This document shows positions 46,373 through 54,903 of a stretch of DNA of 64,000 bases, piece by piece. Origin of the DNA: Rhodospirillum sp. (GTDB taxonomy: Bacteria; Pseudomonadota; Alphaproteobacteria; Rhodospirillales; Rhodospirillaceae); the NCBI GenBank assembly GCA_021741145.1, contig JAIOYK010000003.1:117232-181231 (forward strand), written 5' to 3'. Below the pieces are notes generated by a model. The model was not told the DNA's origin. It ran no database searches and saw nothing but the letters and a program-made list of their open reading frames with translations. Made by a program: the position numbers and the translations under genes. Each line of letters begins with the position of its first letter. The stretch's first letter is position 1.

Positions 46373-47830
46373 TCAATGCGGTCCGGCATGACGGAAAAAG
46401 CGACGAATGCGGTCCACCATCAGCGCGCCTGTTGATCCGCGTTGGCTCGTTCCCCCGTCTTCCCCAGCGGAAAGGGCCTGTGCATTGCGGTTCTGGCGGG
46501 CTTCCAGGATAGCGCCCATCTGCTCGATCAGGCCGGGCGAGTGATCCAAAAGCGGTGCTAGGTCCGTGGCGGTCACTTCCTGAAGGAGGCATGGCGTGTC
46601 GGCGATGACCGTCGCGCCCCGGGGGGCGCCGGTCAGGAGGGACATTTCTCCCATCACTTCGCCGGGGCGGATTCGCCCCACTGTTTGACCCCCGACAGAG
46701 ACCTGAAGCAGGCCTTCACGCAGGATGAACAGGGAATTTCCCTCCTCCCCCTCGTGGACCAGGACCGCATTTTGGGGTACATCCCGCCTCCGGGACAGGG
46801 CGGCCAGGGTGCGCCGGTCTTCCGGGGCCAGGGTCGCGAACAGGTCCACCCGGTCCAGCCAGGAGTCGCGGATGGTCTGTTCCCGCTCCCGCTCCCGGCC
46901 CAGGGGGCCGACGAACAACTCCTTGCGCTCCCGCGCCGGGCGTCGCCCGGCCATGGCGAGATTTTCGTAAACGGCCCGGTGCACCGCGGCCTGAACATGG
47001 GGGAAGCGGCCCACGTCGGGCATCCAGTAGCGGAGTTCCCACTCCACCCCCTCTTCCTTGAAGGACAGGATCCTGGCGTCCGGCTCCCGGGGAACGGATG
47101 CGCTATCCGCTACGCTTCGAGCCGCGGAAACCAGCAGACGCTCACCCTCCTCGGGCGTGACCTCGAAGTCGAGAACGATCTTCATGGACCAGCGAAACCA
47201 GGGTTGGGGGATGGAATAATTGCGCAGGTTCATCTGGGCGATCTGGGAATTTGCCACCGTCACGGAGACATGATCGTTGGTTAGCAGGCGTGTGGCACGC
47301 CAGTTCATTTCCATCACCTGACCCACCAAACCCGGCTCCACTTGGATCCAGTGGCCGATGTCGAAGGGCCGCTCCACGGCGATGGTGATGCCGTAGAAGA
47401 AGTCGGCGATCATGCCGCGCAGGGCAAATCCGACGACCGCCAAGACCACGCTCGACGCGGTGATCAGGCCGGTGATGGACTGACCGAAGGGGATGGACGC
47501 GATCAGGGTGATGGCGATCAGCCAGATGACCCCCGCCACCAAGCTTTTTAGAAGGGCGGGAGTCTGGATCCCCGACCGCCGGGGGAGGACGCCCCGCCAA
47601 AGCAGTAGGTCGATGACCCGTGTCGCCAGAAAGGCCAGGGCGGCGAAGACCAGGGCCAGGGTCCAGGGTTCGGCGTCCTTGGGCGTGATGGGTTTGATCA
47701 GGGTGGTCAGAGCGGCGGCGATAGGACGTTCTTGCCCAATCAGGACCAGGGCGATCGCAAGGACCAAGAGAGGCGCGACCAGTCGCGATAGGGTCTTTAC
47801 CAACATGTCCCTGGCACCAAACGCTCCCAT
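46373..47830 (-). CDS. MscS mechanosensitive channel with C-terminal cyclic-nucleotide-binding domain
   Basis: A 485-residue membrane protein. About four helices fill residues 10-170. The MscS pore and beta domain follow (VVLAVVGFALRGMIADFFYGI, FDIGHWIQVEPGLVGQVMEM). The C-terminal 140 residues are a cNMP-binding fold (LSRRRDVPQNAVLVHEGEEG, VGRIRPGEVMGEMSLLTGAPR). Ligand gating by cAMP or cGMP is possible but unproven; many such domains are degenerate. The ATG at 47830 follows AAGAGGAA. Confidence 0.9.
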   Translation of the reverse strand: MGAFGARDMLVKTLSRLVAPLLVLAIALVLIGQERPIAAALTTLIKPITPKDAEPWTLALVFAALAFLATRVIDLLLWRGVLPRRSGIQTPALLKSLVAGVIWLIAITLIASIPFGQSITGLITASSVVLAVVGFALRGMIADFFYGITIAVERPFDIGHWIQVEPGLVGQVMEMNWRATRLLTNDHVSVTVANSQIAQMNLRNYSIPQPWFRWSMKIVLDFEVTPEEGERLLVSAARSVADSASVPREPDARILSFKEEGVEWELRYWMPDVGRFPHVQAAVHRAVYENLAMAGRRPARERKELFVGPLGREREREQTIRDSWLDRVDLFATLAPEDRRTLAALSRRRDVPQNAVLVHEGEEGNSLFILREGLLQVSVGGQTVGRIRPGEVMGEMSLLTGAPRGATVIADTPCLLQEVTATDLAPLLDHSPGLIEQMGAILEARQNRNAQALSAGEDGGTSQRGSTGALMVDRIRRFFRHAGPH

Positions 47831-47950
47831 TTTTCCTCTTGTAACCACAGCTCAATGGTCCTCCAAACAGCGCTCTTCCGCAAAGGGAACATTTCGTGTA
47901 CATAGGTGTCGACACACAGAAAATTCGACTTTTCCTGAAGAGGCCCCTCC

Positions 47951-49120
47951 ATGAAGGCCCTGTGCCGCGACTGCCTGCTGGATTTGGACCCCCAGGTGCC
48001 CCATTGCCCGCGGTGCGGGTCGGCGCGGATGGTTCGCCATACCCGCCTCGACCGGATGGATATCGCCCATATCGACTGCGACGCCTTTTATGCCTCGGTT
48101 GAGAAGCGGGACAATCCGGCGCTGCGGGACAAGCCCCTGATCGTTGGCCATCCGGGGGGGCGTGGCGTGGCCACGACGGCCTGCTATATCGCTCGCCGGT
48201 CCGGGGCGCGGTCGGCCATGCCCATGTTCAAATGCCTGGAGCTGTGTCCCGACGCCGTGGTAATTCCGCCAGACATGGCGAAGTACAAGCGGGTGTCGGC
48301 CCAGGTCCGGGCCATCATTCTGGAGGCCACGGAACGGCTGGAGCCCCTGTCCCTGGACGAGGCCTATCTTGACCTTTCGCCAGAGGAACATCGCTTCGAC
48401 CGCCCCCCCGCGGCGAGCTTGGCCGAGATCGCCAGGCGGGTGGAAAGCGAGGTGGGGATTTCGGTGTCCATCGGTCTGTCGGCGAACCGGTTTCTGGCAA
48501 AGCTCGCCAGCGACATGGATAAACCCCGGGGGTTTACGGTGATCGATCCGGAGGAGGCGCCAGCCCTGCTCGCCCCCCTACCGGTGGGACGGATCCATGG
48601 GGTGGGGAAAGTGACGGAAGGCAAGCTGGAGGCCATGGGGCTCCGCCTGATCGGCGATCTGCAACGCCAATCCCCCGATGCTTTGATCGCCCGTTTCGGT
48701 AAGTTGGGCCGGACCCTTCATGCCCATGCCTGGGGGCAGGGGGGGCGGACGATCACGCCGGACCGGGATCCCAAGAGCCTCTCCGCCGAGACCACTTTTT
48801 CCCAGGATCTGCACCGATTGGGTGATTTGGCGAGCCACCTTCCCCCCCTCGCGGCCCGGGTGGCTGGTGCCCTGGAGCGTCGGGGTGTCAGTGGGGGAAC
48901 GGTGGTTCTGAAGCTGAAAACCGCGGATTTCCGGATTTTGACCCGGCAGGTCCGGCTTACGGGTCCCACGATCCGGGGCGACGTGATCAGCCGGGCCGCC
49001 CAATGCCTGCTGGAACGGGAAGCGGATGGCCGACGGTTTCGATTGATCGGTATCGGAGTCGCCGACCTCCACGGCATGGCGGAGGCCGACCCGCCGGACC
49101 TGTTTTCCAGACTGATGTAG
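47951..49120 (+). CDS. dinB: DNA polymerase IV (DinB) with N-terminal zinc ribbon
   Basis: A 389-residue Y-family polymerase. Residues 1-30 hold CRDC (Cys5, Cys8) and CPRC (Cys19, Cys22), a zinc-ribbon-like cap. The polymerase core starts IAHIDCDAFYASVEKRDNP, with RSGARSAMPMFKCLELCP, PLSLDEAYLD (catalytic Asp-Glu) and the HhH region GRIHGVGKVTEGKLEAM. The little-finger domain is complete. It bypasses lesions with low fidelity. No LexA-type box was identified upstream. Confidence 0.93.
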   Translation: MKALCRDCLLDLDPQVPHCPRCGSARMVRHTRLDRMDIAHIDCDAFYASVEKRDNPALRDKPLIVGHPGGRGVATTACYIARRSGARSAMPMFKCLELCPDAVVIPPDMAKYKRVSAQVRAIILEATERLEPLSLDEAYLDLSPEEHRFDRPPAASLAEIARRVESEVGISVSIGLSANRFLAKLASDMDKPRGFTVIDPEEAPALLAPLPVGRIHGVGKVTEGKLEAMGLRLIGDLQRQSPDALIARFGKLGRTLHAHAWGQGGRTITPDRDPKSLSAETTFSQDLHRLGDLASHLPPLAARVAGALERRGVSGGTVVLKLKTADFRILTRQVRLTGPTIRGDVISRAAQCLLEREADGRRFRLIGIGVADLHGMAEADPPDLFSRLM

Positions 49121-49134
49121 GGACGACGGTCGAT

Positions 49135-49944
49135 TTAGGCGGCGATAGCCCGATGAAAGGCATAGGCATCCATGGCCAGCATGGCATGGGTGGTGCCGTC
49201 ATGCAGCCTTGTGGCGGTCGCTCCGTCTCCCGCCGCCCCGAGAGCCACGTAGAAGGGCATCAGGTGTTCGTCCGTCGGATGGTGACGCTGGGCGGACGGC
49301 GCCCTGGCCCTGTAGTCGAGCAGAGCGTCCAGATCATGCGCCGTGGAGCGGTCGGCCATCCAGTCGGCGAAGGCACGGGTGCTCTCCTCCGGCCGGGCGT
49401 CCACCGGCTGGCCGCGGAAGGTGCGCAGGTCGTGGGTCATGGCGCCGGAACCGATGATGAGCACGCCCTCCTGGGAGAGGGGCGCCAGCGCCCGGCCCAG
49501 GGCCAGGTGGTCCGCGGCGGATCCCTGGTACAGGACGGAAACCTGGAAGGCGGGCAGCCGGGCTTCTGGGTCGATCAGGCGCAGGGGTGTCCAGGCCCCA
49601 TGGTCCAGGCCCTGATGGGTGTCGATGGCCGCGGTATATCCCGCCTCCCGCAGCAAGGCCGACGCCTGGGCGGCCACCTCGGGGGCTCCTGGGGCCGGGT
49701 GACGGATGGCGTAGAGGGCGGGGGGAAAGCCATAAAAGTCGTGGATGGTCTCTGGCGCCGTGGCCCCTCCCACCTGGACCTCGCGGGTCATCCAATGGGC
49801 GCTGACCATAAGAACGGCCTTGGCCCGACCGACCGCCGGGGCAAGGCTCCGCAGGAAGGCGTGGGTGGGGGTTTCCTTCTCGATCAGAAGGGTCGGCGAG
49901 CCGTGGGACAGGAAAAGGCTGGCCGGTGGAGCAAGGGTGGTCAT
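49135..49944 (-). CDS. Extradiol-type dioxygenase (DODA/YgiD family)
   Basis: A 269-residue class III (LigB-like) ring-cleavage dioxygenase. Metal-binding and core motifs are LFLSHGSPTL, VSAHWMTREVQVG, THQGLDHGAWTPL, LIIGSGAMTHDLRTF and HPTDEHLMPFYVALGA. YgiD opens L-DOPA in vitro; the natural substrate is uncertain. The start is at 49944 after GGGAGAC; the longer open frame upstream is not supported. A palindrome (TTTTCCGG-N5-CCGGAAAA) lies about 45 bases upstream at 49988-50008. Confidence 0.88.
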   Translation of the reverse strand: MTTLAPPASLFLSHGSPTLLIEKETPTHAFLRSLAPAVGRAKAVLMVSAHWMTREVQVGGATAPETIHDFYGFPPALYAIRHPAPGAPEVAAQASALLREAGYTAAIDTHQGLDHGAWTPLRLIDPEARLPAFQVSVLYQGSAADHLALGRALAPLSQEGVLIIGSGAMTHDLRTFRGQPVDARPEESTRAFADWMADRSTAHDLDALLDYRARAPSAQRHHPTDEHLMPFYVALGAAGDGATATRLHDGTTHAMLAMDAYAFHRAIAA

Positions 49945-49987
49945 GGACTGTCTCCCGATAAAGACGAATTCTTCTGTTATCTGAGAG

Positions 49988-50008
49988 TTTTCCGGACATT
50001 CCGGAAAA
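49988..50008. promoter_or_regulatory. Inverted repeat upstream of the DODA gene
   Basis: TTTTCCGG (49988-49995) and CCGGAAAA (50001-50008) around ACATT. The position fits an operator or a 5' hairpin for the minus-strand dioxygenase gene. No known regulator site is matched. Confidence 0.4.
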
Positions 50009-50113
50009 GGGGAAGCCACGGATCTCGCGCGAGACTGTTTACAAAACGAGTGCAATCGATTTAATGGCGACTGAATTGTCTGTAACAAACGGGGTAATGG
50101 ATCCGGTCACGGA

Positions 50114-50143
50114 AAAAGGCCCGCGATAAACGACGGGCCTTTT
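50114..50143 (-). terminator. Rho-independent terminator of rpmB
   Basis: AAAAGGCCCG (50114-50123) and CGGGCCTTTT (50134-50143) pair over 10 bp with a 10-base loop. On the minus strand a T run follows the stem. It is about 80 bases beyond the rpmB stop and may also work in the other direction. Confidence 0.85.
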
Positions 50144-50221
50144 AATTAGTCTTGATCGGTTTCGCTCCACCGCGGAGAAACGGGACCCGTTTCCGCCAGA
50201 AGCGATCCTGAAGGTCGGCGA

Positions 50222-50509
50222 TCAGGCGGCGGCCTGGGCCTTTACCATGCGACGCTTTACCTTGCGCAGTTCCAGCGGCAGCTTGGCCGAGGGAGTCGAC
50301 ATCAGGAACGCGTCGAGGCCACCCTTGTGCTCGATGGTGCGCAATCCATGGGTGGACAGGCGCAGACGAACGGGCTGCTTCAGCAGGTCGCTCATCAACG
50401 AGTTCACCTGCAGGTTCGGCAGGAACCGGCGGCGGGACTTGATGTTGGAGTGGCTGACATTGTTGCCGGCCTGTACGCCCTTGCCGGTAACGGCGCAACG
50501 ACGGGACAT
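50222..50509 (-). CDS. rpmB: 50S ribosomal protein L28
   Basis: A 95-residue L28: [52 protein letters not shown] and a basic C-terminus. It belongs to the Ala/Lys-tailed alphaproteobacterial form of about 95-100 residues. The gene is alone, with its own terminator, as usual outside gammaproteobacteria, where it pairs with rpmG. Confidence 0.98.
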   Translation of the reverse strand: MSRRCAVTGKGVQAGNNVSHSNIKSRRRFLPNLQVNSLMSDLLKQPVRLRLSTHGLRTIEHKGGLDAFLMSTPSAKLPLELRKVKRRMVKAQAAA

Positions 50510-50740
50510 GTGTCGGTCCTCTTATAAAAGCTGTTTTCGGTTTCGAAGAGAGGCGGGTTCTACCCGAGCGTCCCTGGCGGGTCAAGAAAAATCGCGGGGT
50601 CCCGGGGATCAAAGGGTGTTGAATCGGAATCGCGTCCGTGGTTGTGCCGCGATCTCGAGTCAATACGTCATGTAAGCGTCTTGGTACGCGGGTTCTGAAA
50701 CGGGAAACGGGGACCAGGCCACCGCCTTTCCCTCGCTCCG

Positions 50741-51451
50741 TCAATCGAACAGTTTGTCGATGTCGTCTTGCCCCAGGCCGGCTCCGACCGGGGCAGGGGT
50801 GGGCTTGGCCTTGGAAGCGGCCTTGGTTTTGGCGACAGGTTTGGCCCTGGACACTTGGGGGACTGTTCCGGGCGCGGGCTTGGTCTTGGGTTTGGGCGGG
50901 GGGCCGCCGTTGAGCATGGCATCCACGTCCGCCTGGGAAATCCCCTCGCCAGCCAACGCGGGTCCGTTCAGGTACTGCTTGTATTCGTCTTTTTCCTCGG
51001 TTTCGTCATCGTCCACCGATTGATCGGCGATGGCGTTCTCGCCCCACATGGTAATCAGGTTATGCACCCGGGATTCAATGAATTGCAAGGAGGTGACGAC
51101 CTTGGTGATTCGCTGCCCAGTGATGTCCTGGAACGAGCACGCCTCGAAAATCTGGCCAACCAAGTCCGGTGCCTTGTCCAATTCGGCCTTGATCGCCGGA
51201 TCATCGACCTTGCCATTCACGGCATTGGTGATCGCATCCAGATTCTCGGCGGCTCCCATGATGGTATTGGTCGCCGACTCCGTGGAAGCGACAATGGCGT
51301 CCAGTTCGTCGGACATGGACGTAAAGCGGTCACTGGTCTGCCCGGGTCGGTGAATGGAGGCGATCTCCCGACGGATCCTTTGGATGTGTTCGAACAGGCC
51401 GAAAACTTCTTTCCGCAAGATCATCAAATCGGATTTATCGTTCATGTCCAT
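50741..51451 (-). CDS. cheZ: Chemotaxis protein CheZ (CheY-P phosphatase)
   Basis: A 236-residue protein. The CheZ helical-hairpin signature CSFQDITGQRITKV contains the catalytic Asp109-x3-Gln113 pair. The C-terminal half is Pro/Lys/Ala-rich. It ends GQDDIDKLFD, a helix of the kind that holds CheY-P. A second peptide in the linker, ISQADVDAMLNGG, looks like the CheY-binding N-terminus of FliM. CheZ removes phosphate from CheY-P and ends the signal. It is first in this list but last in transcription of four same-strand genes. The start may be 51451 or 51445. Confidence 0.92.
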   Translation of the reverse strand: MDMNDKSDLMILRKEVFGLFEHIQRIRREIASIHRPGQTSDRFTSMSDELDAIVASTESATNTIMGAAENLDAITNAVNGKVDDPAIKAELDKAPDLVGQIFEACSFQDITGQRITKVVTSLQFIESRVHNLITMWGENAIADQSVDDDETEEKDEYKQYLNGPALAGEGISQADVDAMLNGGPPPKPKTKPAPGTVPQVSRAKPVAKTKAASKAKPTPAPVGAGLGQDDIDKLFD

Positions 51452-51622
51452 ACCTAGTTGGGCCAAACACAGTCATCTCGCCGGTCCCCGGTCCGCCGTT
51501 GTGAACCGCTCTGTGTATCCCGCCCATCCTGGGCGTGCCAGAAAAATCCAGTCAAAAGTCAGTAAAAACGTCCTCCCAGATAAAGCGGCACAAACTGACA
51601 TGGTTAGACACCAACAAATTTC

Positions 51623-52027
51623 TTATTTTTCCTGTTCTTTTCCCTCATTAAGTAGAGCCCGCATGGCCGTCACCATCAACTTGCGGCGATCTTCGTCGGA
51701 GAGGTCCGCGAGGATCTTCTGTTTCGCGCGATGGACAGCCAGGGCATTGCTAATCAATTGTTCCCGCTCGGGTGTCATGAGCCGGGTTTGATTGGCGCGA
51801 ATGGTCGCCTCGGCCTCGGCCCTGGAATCCCTGGGCGCGGGGAGGGAGGCCCCGGCCCCGGCCCCGGCCTTGGCTTTGGCGAGGGCCTTGGTGGCGGCCT
51901 TGCTGGGGGCGGACTTCCGCTTGCCCAAGGCTGCGTCGCGGGCCGCGGCTTTTACATGAGGCTTGTTGCCGCCTGGTTTTTTCGGATCACCCAGCAATTT
52001 ATTCCAAAGACTGTCGATCAGTCCCAT
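51623..52027 (-). CDS. Unrecognised small basic protein
   Basis: A 134-residue protein starting MGLIDSLWNKLLGDPKKPGG. Residues 20-65 are Lys/Ala-rich and low in complexity. The C-terminal 65 residues look folded and helical: RDSRAEAEATIRANQTRLMTPE then SDEDRRKLMVTAMRALLNEG. No family is recognised. It stands between cheZ and a membrane-protein gene with short gaps (15 bases to the upstream gene), so it is likely co-transcribed with them. Confidence 0.7.
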   Translation of the reverse strand: MGLIDSLWNKLLGDPKKPGGNKPHVKAAARDAALGKRKSAPSKAATKALAKAKAGAGAGASLPAPRDSRAEAEATIRANQTRLMTPEREQLISNALAVHRAKQKILADLSDEDRRKLMVTAMRALLNEGKEQEK

Positions 52028-52041
52028 GGCCCCATCCTTTT

Positions 52042-53355
52042 TCAGGCTCCGCGGGAGGTGGGTGGGCCGTCGTCGTGAAGGGAGGCCTGATACCCCTCCA
52101 CATCCTCGAGTGAATCGTCGTCTTCGCCGAAGACGTCGAATTGGTCGGCCCGGGTGGCGGTCTGGGTCTTGGATCCCTCCGACCCTTTTCCATGTCCCTT
52201 GCCCTGCGCGGCTGGTCCAAGGTTCCTGCCCTGCCCGGCCGGACTCTGGCCGAGAGCGGACCGGGAGAGGGAGCGGGCCACCCGTTCCTGTATGCTGGCC
52301 ATATCAGATCCGTTCAGTGGAGGATAGGGCAGACGGCGAGCGATATCCTCGGCGGATTCCTTCGGCTCGGGCGCGCCCCGTCCCCCGGCGGGGGGCGGTT
52401 CGGGCCGGTTCAGGCGTTCGGCCAGACTGCCCCTGGGGGGATTTGCCGTCCTGTCGGTCCGTTGGGCGGGGGGGCGCCGGGTGGGTGTGGTTGTCTCGAT
52501 CTCCCTACCCCAATCCACGCCGCCGCCAAAGTCCTCCATGGTTTCCAGGTCCTCCAAGGGATCAATCATGGCGGCGTTGAAGTCGTCTTCGCCCGCGGGC
52601 TCGTCCTTCGTTTGGGCGGAGGAAAGGAGACCGGACCGCGCCGGGCTAGAATCGCCGAGCAGGGCGCGCATGCGGGCATCCACGTCTTCCAGCATCAAGG
52701 CCACCCGTTCCAATGGCCCGTCTTCCAGAATCGCGCGCAGCAGTCGATCCTCGGTGTTGTCTCGGCACAATTCTTCAATCAGGGCATGGCGCCTTAGGAA
52801 GCGTTGCAGAGCCGCGGCGCTGGGTCCGTCCTCCGCCAATCGCTCGGCCAGCCGGTCGGAAAATCCAGGACCGGATTTCTCCGCGCAAAAGAGGAAGGTG
52901 TTGGGAATGGCCCAGGGATAGCCAGCCGAGGTCAAGGCCCATTGGGTCTCCATTTCGGCCGGGTCGATGATGTTCAGGCGGTCCATGATCTGCCCAAGGT
53001 GGGCGCAGAGATCCCGGAGGCCCAGGTCGGCGCTGTCCAGGAAGGCCCGTCGGCGGGCCTGTTCCTGCATCATGATCACCGTGCGGGCGAGGCTCTCCGA
53101 GTCGTCGTGTCCCCGACGGAGGCGCGTGGGTCGCCCGGGCTGGGCGGCCGAAAGGGTCCGGGACACGACCGCCGTCACTGCCCAGATCAGCGCCATGGGC
53201 AGAACCGCGGCGGAGACCACGGCGGCCAATCCGATGGGAGACAGGTTGCCCATGCCGGGCCAATCCGTTCCGGACGTGACGGACAGGGCAAACACGATCA
53301 GCCAGAGGATGGAAAGTCCCGTGGCGGAAAAAAAGGGGATAAGCGGGCCAAACAC
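52042..53355 (-). CDS. Unrecognised membrane protein with large Pro-rich cytoplasmic part
   Basis: A 437-residue protein. Two helices occur near the N-terminus (FFSATGLSILWLIVFALSVT and IGLAAVVSAAVLPMALIWAV). A helical domain of about 150 residues follows (SLARTVIMMQEQARRRAFL ... LIEELCRDNTEDRLLRAIL). The last 190 residues are charged and Pro/Gly-rich with acidic patches (FDVFGEDDDSLEDVEGYQ). The start is a GTG at 53355. I do not recognise it; its position beside cheZ suggests a link to motility or envelope signalling, without proof. Confidence 0.72.
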   Translation of the reverse strand: MFGPLIPFFSATGLSILWLIVFALSVTSGTDWPGMGNLSPIGLAAVVSAAVLPMALIWAVTAVVSRTLSAAQPGRPTRLRRGHDDSESLARTVIMMQEQARRRAFLDSADLGLRDLCAHLGQIMDRLNIIDPAEMETQWALTSAGYPWAIPNTFLFCAEKSGPGFSDRLAERLAEDGPSAAALQRFLRRHALIEELCRDNTEDRLLRAILEDGPLERVALMLEDVDARMRALLGDSSPARSGLLSSAQTKDEPAGEDDFNAAMIDPLEDLETMEDFGGGVDWGREIETTTPTRRPPAQRTDRTANPPRGSLAERLNRPEPPPAGGRGAPEPKESAEDIARRLPYPPLNGSDMASIQERVARSLSRSALGQSPAGQGRNLGPAAQGKGHGKGSEGSKTQTATRADQFDVFGEDDDSLEDVEGYQASLHDDGPPTSRGA

Positions 53356-53680
53356 GATGGCGACTCTCTAGAACCGGCGAGCGAAAAGGAGGCCCGGACG
53401 TCCCGGACCATTCGGGCACCTTGACGGAATGAACGCGATCAAGGCGGCGGCACCTAAGCGACCGACCTTACGGCTCCTTGGCCGGGCTGGCCAGGGGGCA
53501 AGGCGGCGGTGCCAGTATGGCATGCCCACCCCTGGCCTGAAAGCCTAGGAGTCCCGGGGCGTTGACCCTGGGTCACGACGGCCAGTGGGAAAGGCTCCGT
53601 CGGCGGCTTCGAAACCATATAAAAATATCAGGGTTATTCATGTGCGTTCACACTTGGTGCATCACCGTGATGGTGGTGCG
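53356..53680. other. Intergenic region, nothing clear
   Basis: About 325 bases between two same-strand unknown genes. The left part is GC-rich with short imperfect hairpins; the right part has an AT-rich patch (TATAAAAATATCA near 53620). No supported gene. It may hold the promoter for the gene at 53355 (minus strand), so the two genes could be separate units. Confidence 0.4.
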
Positions 53681-54577
53681 CTATGCGATGCCGCCCGTCG
53701 CCCGTCGGGGTTTCGGCCTCGGGGGCTGGCCTGGGCGAGGGGGCCGGGCGGGGGGTGGTGTCCGGCCGAGAATCTCCGACCAAGTGGGATCAATGTGTGT
53801 CGCGGCGAAGTACCGATCCAAACGGGCCAGATACAGACTCGCGGCCTTGGTGGCCGTGCCTTGGGGGTCGGTGACCTTATTGTTGGCGAAGTCCGCGCGG
53901 ATTTCCTCCAGACCCTCCAACACCAGATCCCGAAAGATCCGGGGATTCTTGTGGGCGGATGCCTGCCAGATCACGCCTATGACAAGGCGGTCGATGAGGG
54001 CCGACATATGAAAAGCCGAGGTGGGGTCGGTCAACTCTCCCCGGTCCGGGGAAAGATCGCTTTCGCCGGTCGGCGCGGCGCGGCCCCCCCGGATCTTGTG
54101 GGTTTGGGCACTTACGATTTGAACCGATTCCGTGACCAGCCGTTGAGTGGCCAGGGCCTGGGATCGGGCCATGCGGCCATGCTGGCCAAAGACGCCGATC
54201 AGGACCAGCAAGGAAACTCCGGTCAGAGCAATGGCGGCCAGGGTGTCTCCCCGCTCCGTCAAGACCGTAACCATGGAGAGGGCGGCACTGGTCAGGAAGC
54301 CGATGGTTACGCCGACCAGCTTGGTTAACATGGTCGGGGCGCCAGTAATGATGATCGGCGCGGAGATCACGAACATCATCAGCCCGGACAGGGGGCCAAG
54401 CCCATAGGTCCCCAGAGTCGCCAAGGGATTAATGATGGGTCCTTGCCGGTGGGTCATGGACACGACCTTTTGGTAATCCTCGTAAACGGGGATGCCGAGA
54501 ACCATGGCAAGCCCCAGCGCGGCCAGGATGGCGAGGCCGTTTTGAAGCGCGCCTTGAAATGATCGAGACCGTTGCAT
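53681..54577 (-). CDS. Unrecognised four-helix membrane protein
   Basis: A 298-residue protein. About four membrane segments fill residues 9-130 (GLAILAALGLAMVLGIPVYE, GPLSGLMMFVISAPIIITGA, LVGVTIGFLTSAALSMVTVL, TLAAIALTGVSLLVLIGVFG). A cytoplasmic helical part (SALIDRLVIGVIWQASAHKN, VLEGLEEIRADFANNK) and a Pro/Arg tail follow. The ATG at 54577 is preferred because GGGGAGGGTGGA precedes it; the frame extends 43 codons further. No family is recognised. A CRP-type palindrome lies about 135 bases upstream. Confidence 0.7.
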   Translation of the reverse strand: MQRSRSFQGALQNGLAILAALGLAMVLGIPVYEDYQKVVSMTHRQGPIINPLATLGTYGLGPLSGLMMFVISAPIIITGAPTMLTKLVGVTIGFLTSAALSMVTVLTERGDTLAAIALTGVSLLVLIGVFGQHGRMARSQALATQRLVTESVQIVSAQTHKIRGGRAAPTGESDLSPDRGELTDPTSAFHMSALIDRLVIGVIWQASAHKNPRIFRDLVLEGLEEIRADFANNKVTDPQGTATKAASLYLARLDRYFAATHIDPTWSEILGRTPPPARPPRPGQPPRPKPRRATGGIA

Positions 54578-54903
54578 TCCACCCTCCCCATCCCTTGGCC
54601 CCGCCCCGTCGATCAGGGAGAGGTCCGGTTGCCGTGTTGACTTTCGTCGGGTCGACCACGGATGAAAATATTTCTCCATTTCCATCCTATAAGTTGATTT
54701 GACCATGCGATGTGACGATCATCACAGGAAGGCTCGGACGCGAGACTGAGATGGCTTTCCCGTGCGTGGCCCATTGCGATTATCCCGTGAGCGCTCCACC
54801 TAAAACGGGCGGGATGGCGCTTTCCTGACGAAAGAACCAACGCGCGCGATCCGCGTCGGTTGCCAGTCGACGCTTCCTCGAGGCCTAAGGACACGATCTC
54901 CCC
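54578..54903. other. Divergent intergenic region
   Basis: About 325 bases between the four-helix membrane gene (minus) and the Nudix gene (plus). It contains the CRP-type palindrome at 54711. No gene is supported in it. Confidence 0.45.
54711..54726. promoter_or_regulatory. CRP-type palindrome TGTGA-N6-TCACA
   Basis: TGTGA (54711-54715), CGATCA, TCACA (54722-54726): an exact match to the CRP half-site consensus and spacing. It is about 135 bases upstream of the membrane-protein start (54577) and 178 bases upstream of the Nudix start (54904), so it could serve either. Confidence 0.6.
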
